NCBI GenBank assembly: GCA_028708195.1
Contig: JAQVZK010000162.1
Location: forward strand, 1 to 5,756
Direction of reading: 5' to 3'
Source of the DNA: Desulfovibrio sp.
GTDB taxonomy: Bacteria > Desulfobacterota > Desulfovibrionia > Desulfovibrionales > Desulfovibrionaceae
DNA: 5,756 bases
Positions 4,764-5,756 of the stretch are shown one piece after another (within the stretch, counting starts at the first letter, position 1; every line of letters begins with the position of its first letter). The notes under the pieces are model-generated. The model was not told where the DNA came from, did not search any database, and saw nothing but the letters and a program-made list of their open reading frames with translations. A program made the translations under genes and the position numbers.

Positions 4764-5756
4764 TCAGGCGGGATTATGCAGCCAGCAGGCCACTTTGCGC
4801 TGCCCCCCCAAGTCAAAGAAAGGAGGCATCTCTTCATGACAAAGCGGCATAACCTGTGGGCAGCGGGGATGAAAGGGGCAACCCGCAGGCATAGCGCGCA
4901 GCGAGGGCACACTGCCGGGAATGGTCGGCAGGCGGTCCAGCCCTTTGGAACGGGCGCTGGGGGCCGCGTGCAGCAGGCCTTGGGCATAGGGGTGCAGCGG
5001 ATGGGCAAAAAGCTCCTGAGCCGGGGCGTATTCCGCCAATCTTCCGGCGTACATGACACCCACGGCATGGGCCATCTGTGCTGCCACACCCAAATCGTGC
5101 GTGATAAGCAGCACGGCCATGCCACGTTCCTGACTGCGGGCGCGTATAAGACGCAAAATCTGGCCCTGAATGGTCGCATCCAGTGCCGTGGTCGGCTCGT
5201 CGGCCAAAAGTAGGTCAGGGCGGCAGGACAAGGCCATGCCAATCATCACCCGCTGCCGCATACCGCCTGAAAGCTGGTGCGGGTAGTCGTCATAGCGGCT
5301 CTCGGGCGAAGGAATACCCACCTCCGTCAGCAGGGCGATGGCCTCATTGCGGGCTTCAGCACGGTTCATTCTCATATGCAGGCGCAGGGGCTCGGCCACC
5401 TGTTCGCCCACCCGCAGCACCGGATTGAGAGAAGTCATGGGCTCCTGAAAAACCATGCCCACGCGTCGACCACGGATGCTTCTCATACCACGCGGCGGCA
5501 GACGCAAAATATTCTGCCCGTCCAGTATGATGTCACCGTCAAGCCGGGCGTTGTCAGGCGTGAGGCGCAATATTGCCTTGGCCGTCAGGCTTTTGCCGCA
5601 ACCAGATTCGCCCACAAGGCAGGTGATATGACCGTGGGACAGGTCGAAGCTCACATTCCTCACCGCAGACAAGGGGCCATCGTCCGTATCAAAGGTGACG
5701 GAGAGGTTGCTCAGGCGCAACCGTGGCGTGTCGTCCTGGTGAGGGGCCTGCGGTGC
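4764..5756 (-). CDS. OppD/DppD-type peptide ABC transporter ATP-binding protein (5' end beyond window)
   Basis: This is the D-type ATPase of an oligopeptide/dipeptide/nickel-family ABC importer, acting on the inner face of the membrane. Numbered from a possible TTG start at 5720: Walker A GESGCGKS (37-44), Q-loop Gln92 in [10 protein letters not shown], signature LSGGMRQR (150-157), Walker B LLLADEP with Asp174 and Glu175, and H-loop His208. The C-terminal oligopeptide-transporter extension has [11 protein letters not shown] (240-250) and four cysteines (281, 287, 294, 312) in the pattern that binds a [4Fe-4S] cluster in a structurally studied DppD. The LSGGM signature and [11 protein letters not shown] favour OppD/DppD over OppF/DppF. 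The frame stays open from 5720 to the right edge with no stop and no ATG or GTG, and the TTG has no well-placed Shine-Dalgarno, so the true start is probably outside the window. The gene is last before a terminator, so a partner F subunit does not follow it. The substrate cannot be told from sequence. Confidence 0.93.
   Translation of the reverse strand, partial: APQAPHQDDTPRLRLSNLSVTFDTDDGPLSAVRNVSFDLSHGHITCLVGESGCGKSLTAKAILRLTPDNARLDGDIILDGQNILRLPPRGMRSIRGRRVGMVFQEPMTSLNPVLRVGEQVAEPLRLHMRMNRAEARNEAIALLTEVGIPSPESRYDDYPHQLSGGMRQRVMIGMALSCRPDLLLADEPTTALDATIQGQILRLIRARSQERGMAVLLITHDLGVAAQMAHAVGVMYAGRLAEYAPAQELFAHPLHPYAQGLLHAAPSARSKGLDRLPTIPGSVPSLRAMPAGCPFHPRCPQVMPLCHEEMPPFFDLGGQRKVACWLHNPA

Noticed and set aside
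4739..5242. 167-codon minus-strand ORF inside the ABC ATPase gene
   Set aside because: It is out of frame with the ATPase, which carries all nucleotide-binding motifs; the product is an alternate-frame shadow.

Overview
The window looks like ordinary chromosome from a GC-rich, motile, sulfate-reducer-like bacterium, most likely a Desulfovibrio relative (Desulfobacterota). This is inferred from gene content, not from a marker gene. The pointers are a methyl-accepting chemotaxis protein (MCP) carrying a C-terminal bacteriohemerythrin domain, a TusA-DsrE type YedF protein, the deoxyxylulose-5-phosphate-independent PdxS/PdxT route to vitamin B6, and a peptide-type ABC transporter ATPase. No mobile element, CRISPR array, tRNA or rRNA was seen.

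Layout, left to right. Positions 1-496 hold no convincing complete gene. They contain a distal promoter-like element (80-107) overlapped by an FNR/CRP-like dyad (74-99), a stretch with strong folding potential including a three-way junction and a 26-bp tandem repeat (about 114-292), and a good sigma70-type promoter (390-418) placed to drive the next operon. Then come pdxS (497-1378) and pdxT (1380-1958), separated by one base, followed by a strong intrinsic terminator (2021-2064). Converging from the right is a 561-aa MCP-hemerythrin gene (3908-2223, minus strand). Its upstream region carries a sigma28 (FliA)-type promoter on the minus strand that overlaps a sigma70-type promoter for the divergent yedF gene (4009-4608). 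A hairpin with A/T tracts on both sides (4643-4678) can end both yedF and the converging minus-strand OppD/DppD-type ATPase gene (stop at 4764). The ATPase frame runs open to the right edge and is probably incomplete at its 5' end.

How the genes work: PdxS and PdxT together make pyridoxal 5'-phosphate from a pentose phosphate, glyceraldehyde 3-phosphate and glutamine-derived ammonia. The MCP probably couples oxygen or redox state, sensed by a di-iron hemerythrin domain in the cytoplasm, to the flagellar motor. YedF belongs to a family linked to sulfur/selenium transfer. The ABC ATPase powers uptake of peptides or a similar solute. These are four separate transcription units; nothing ties them into one pathway.

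The most interesting parts are regulatory: the overlapping divergent sigma28/sigma70 promoters, and the folded, repeat-containing region upstream of pdxST that could be an unannotated small RNA or a long leader. I see no clear sign of a wholly new multi-gene system.
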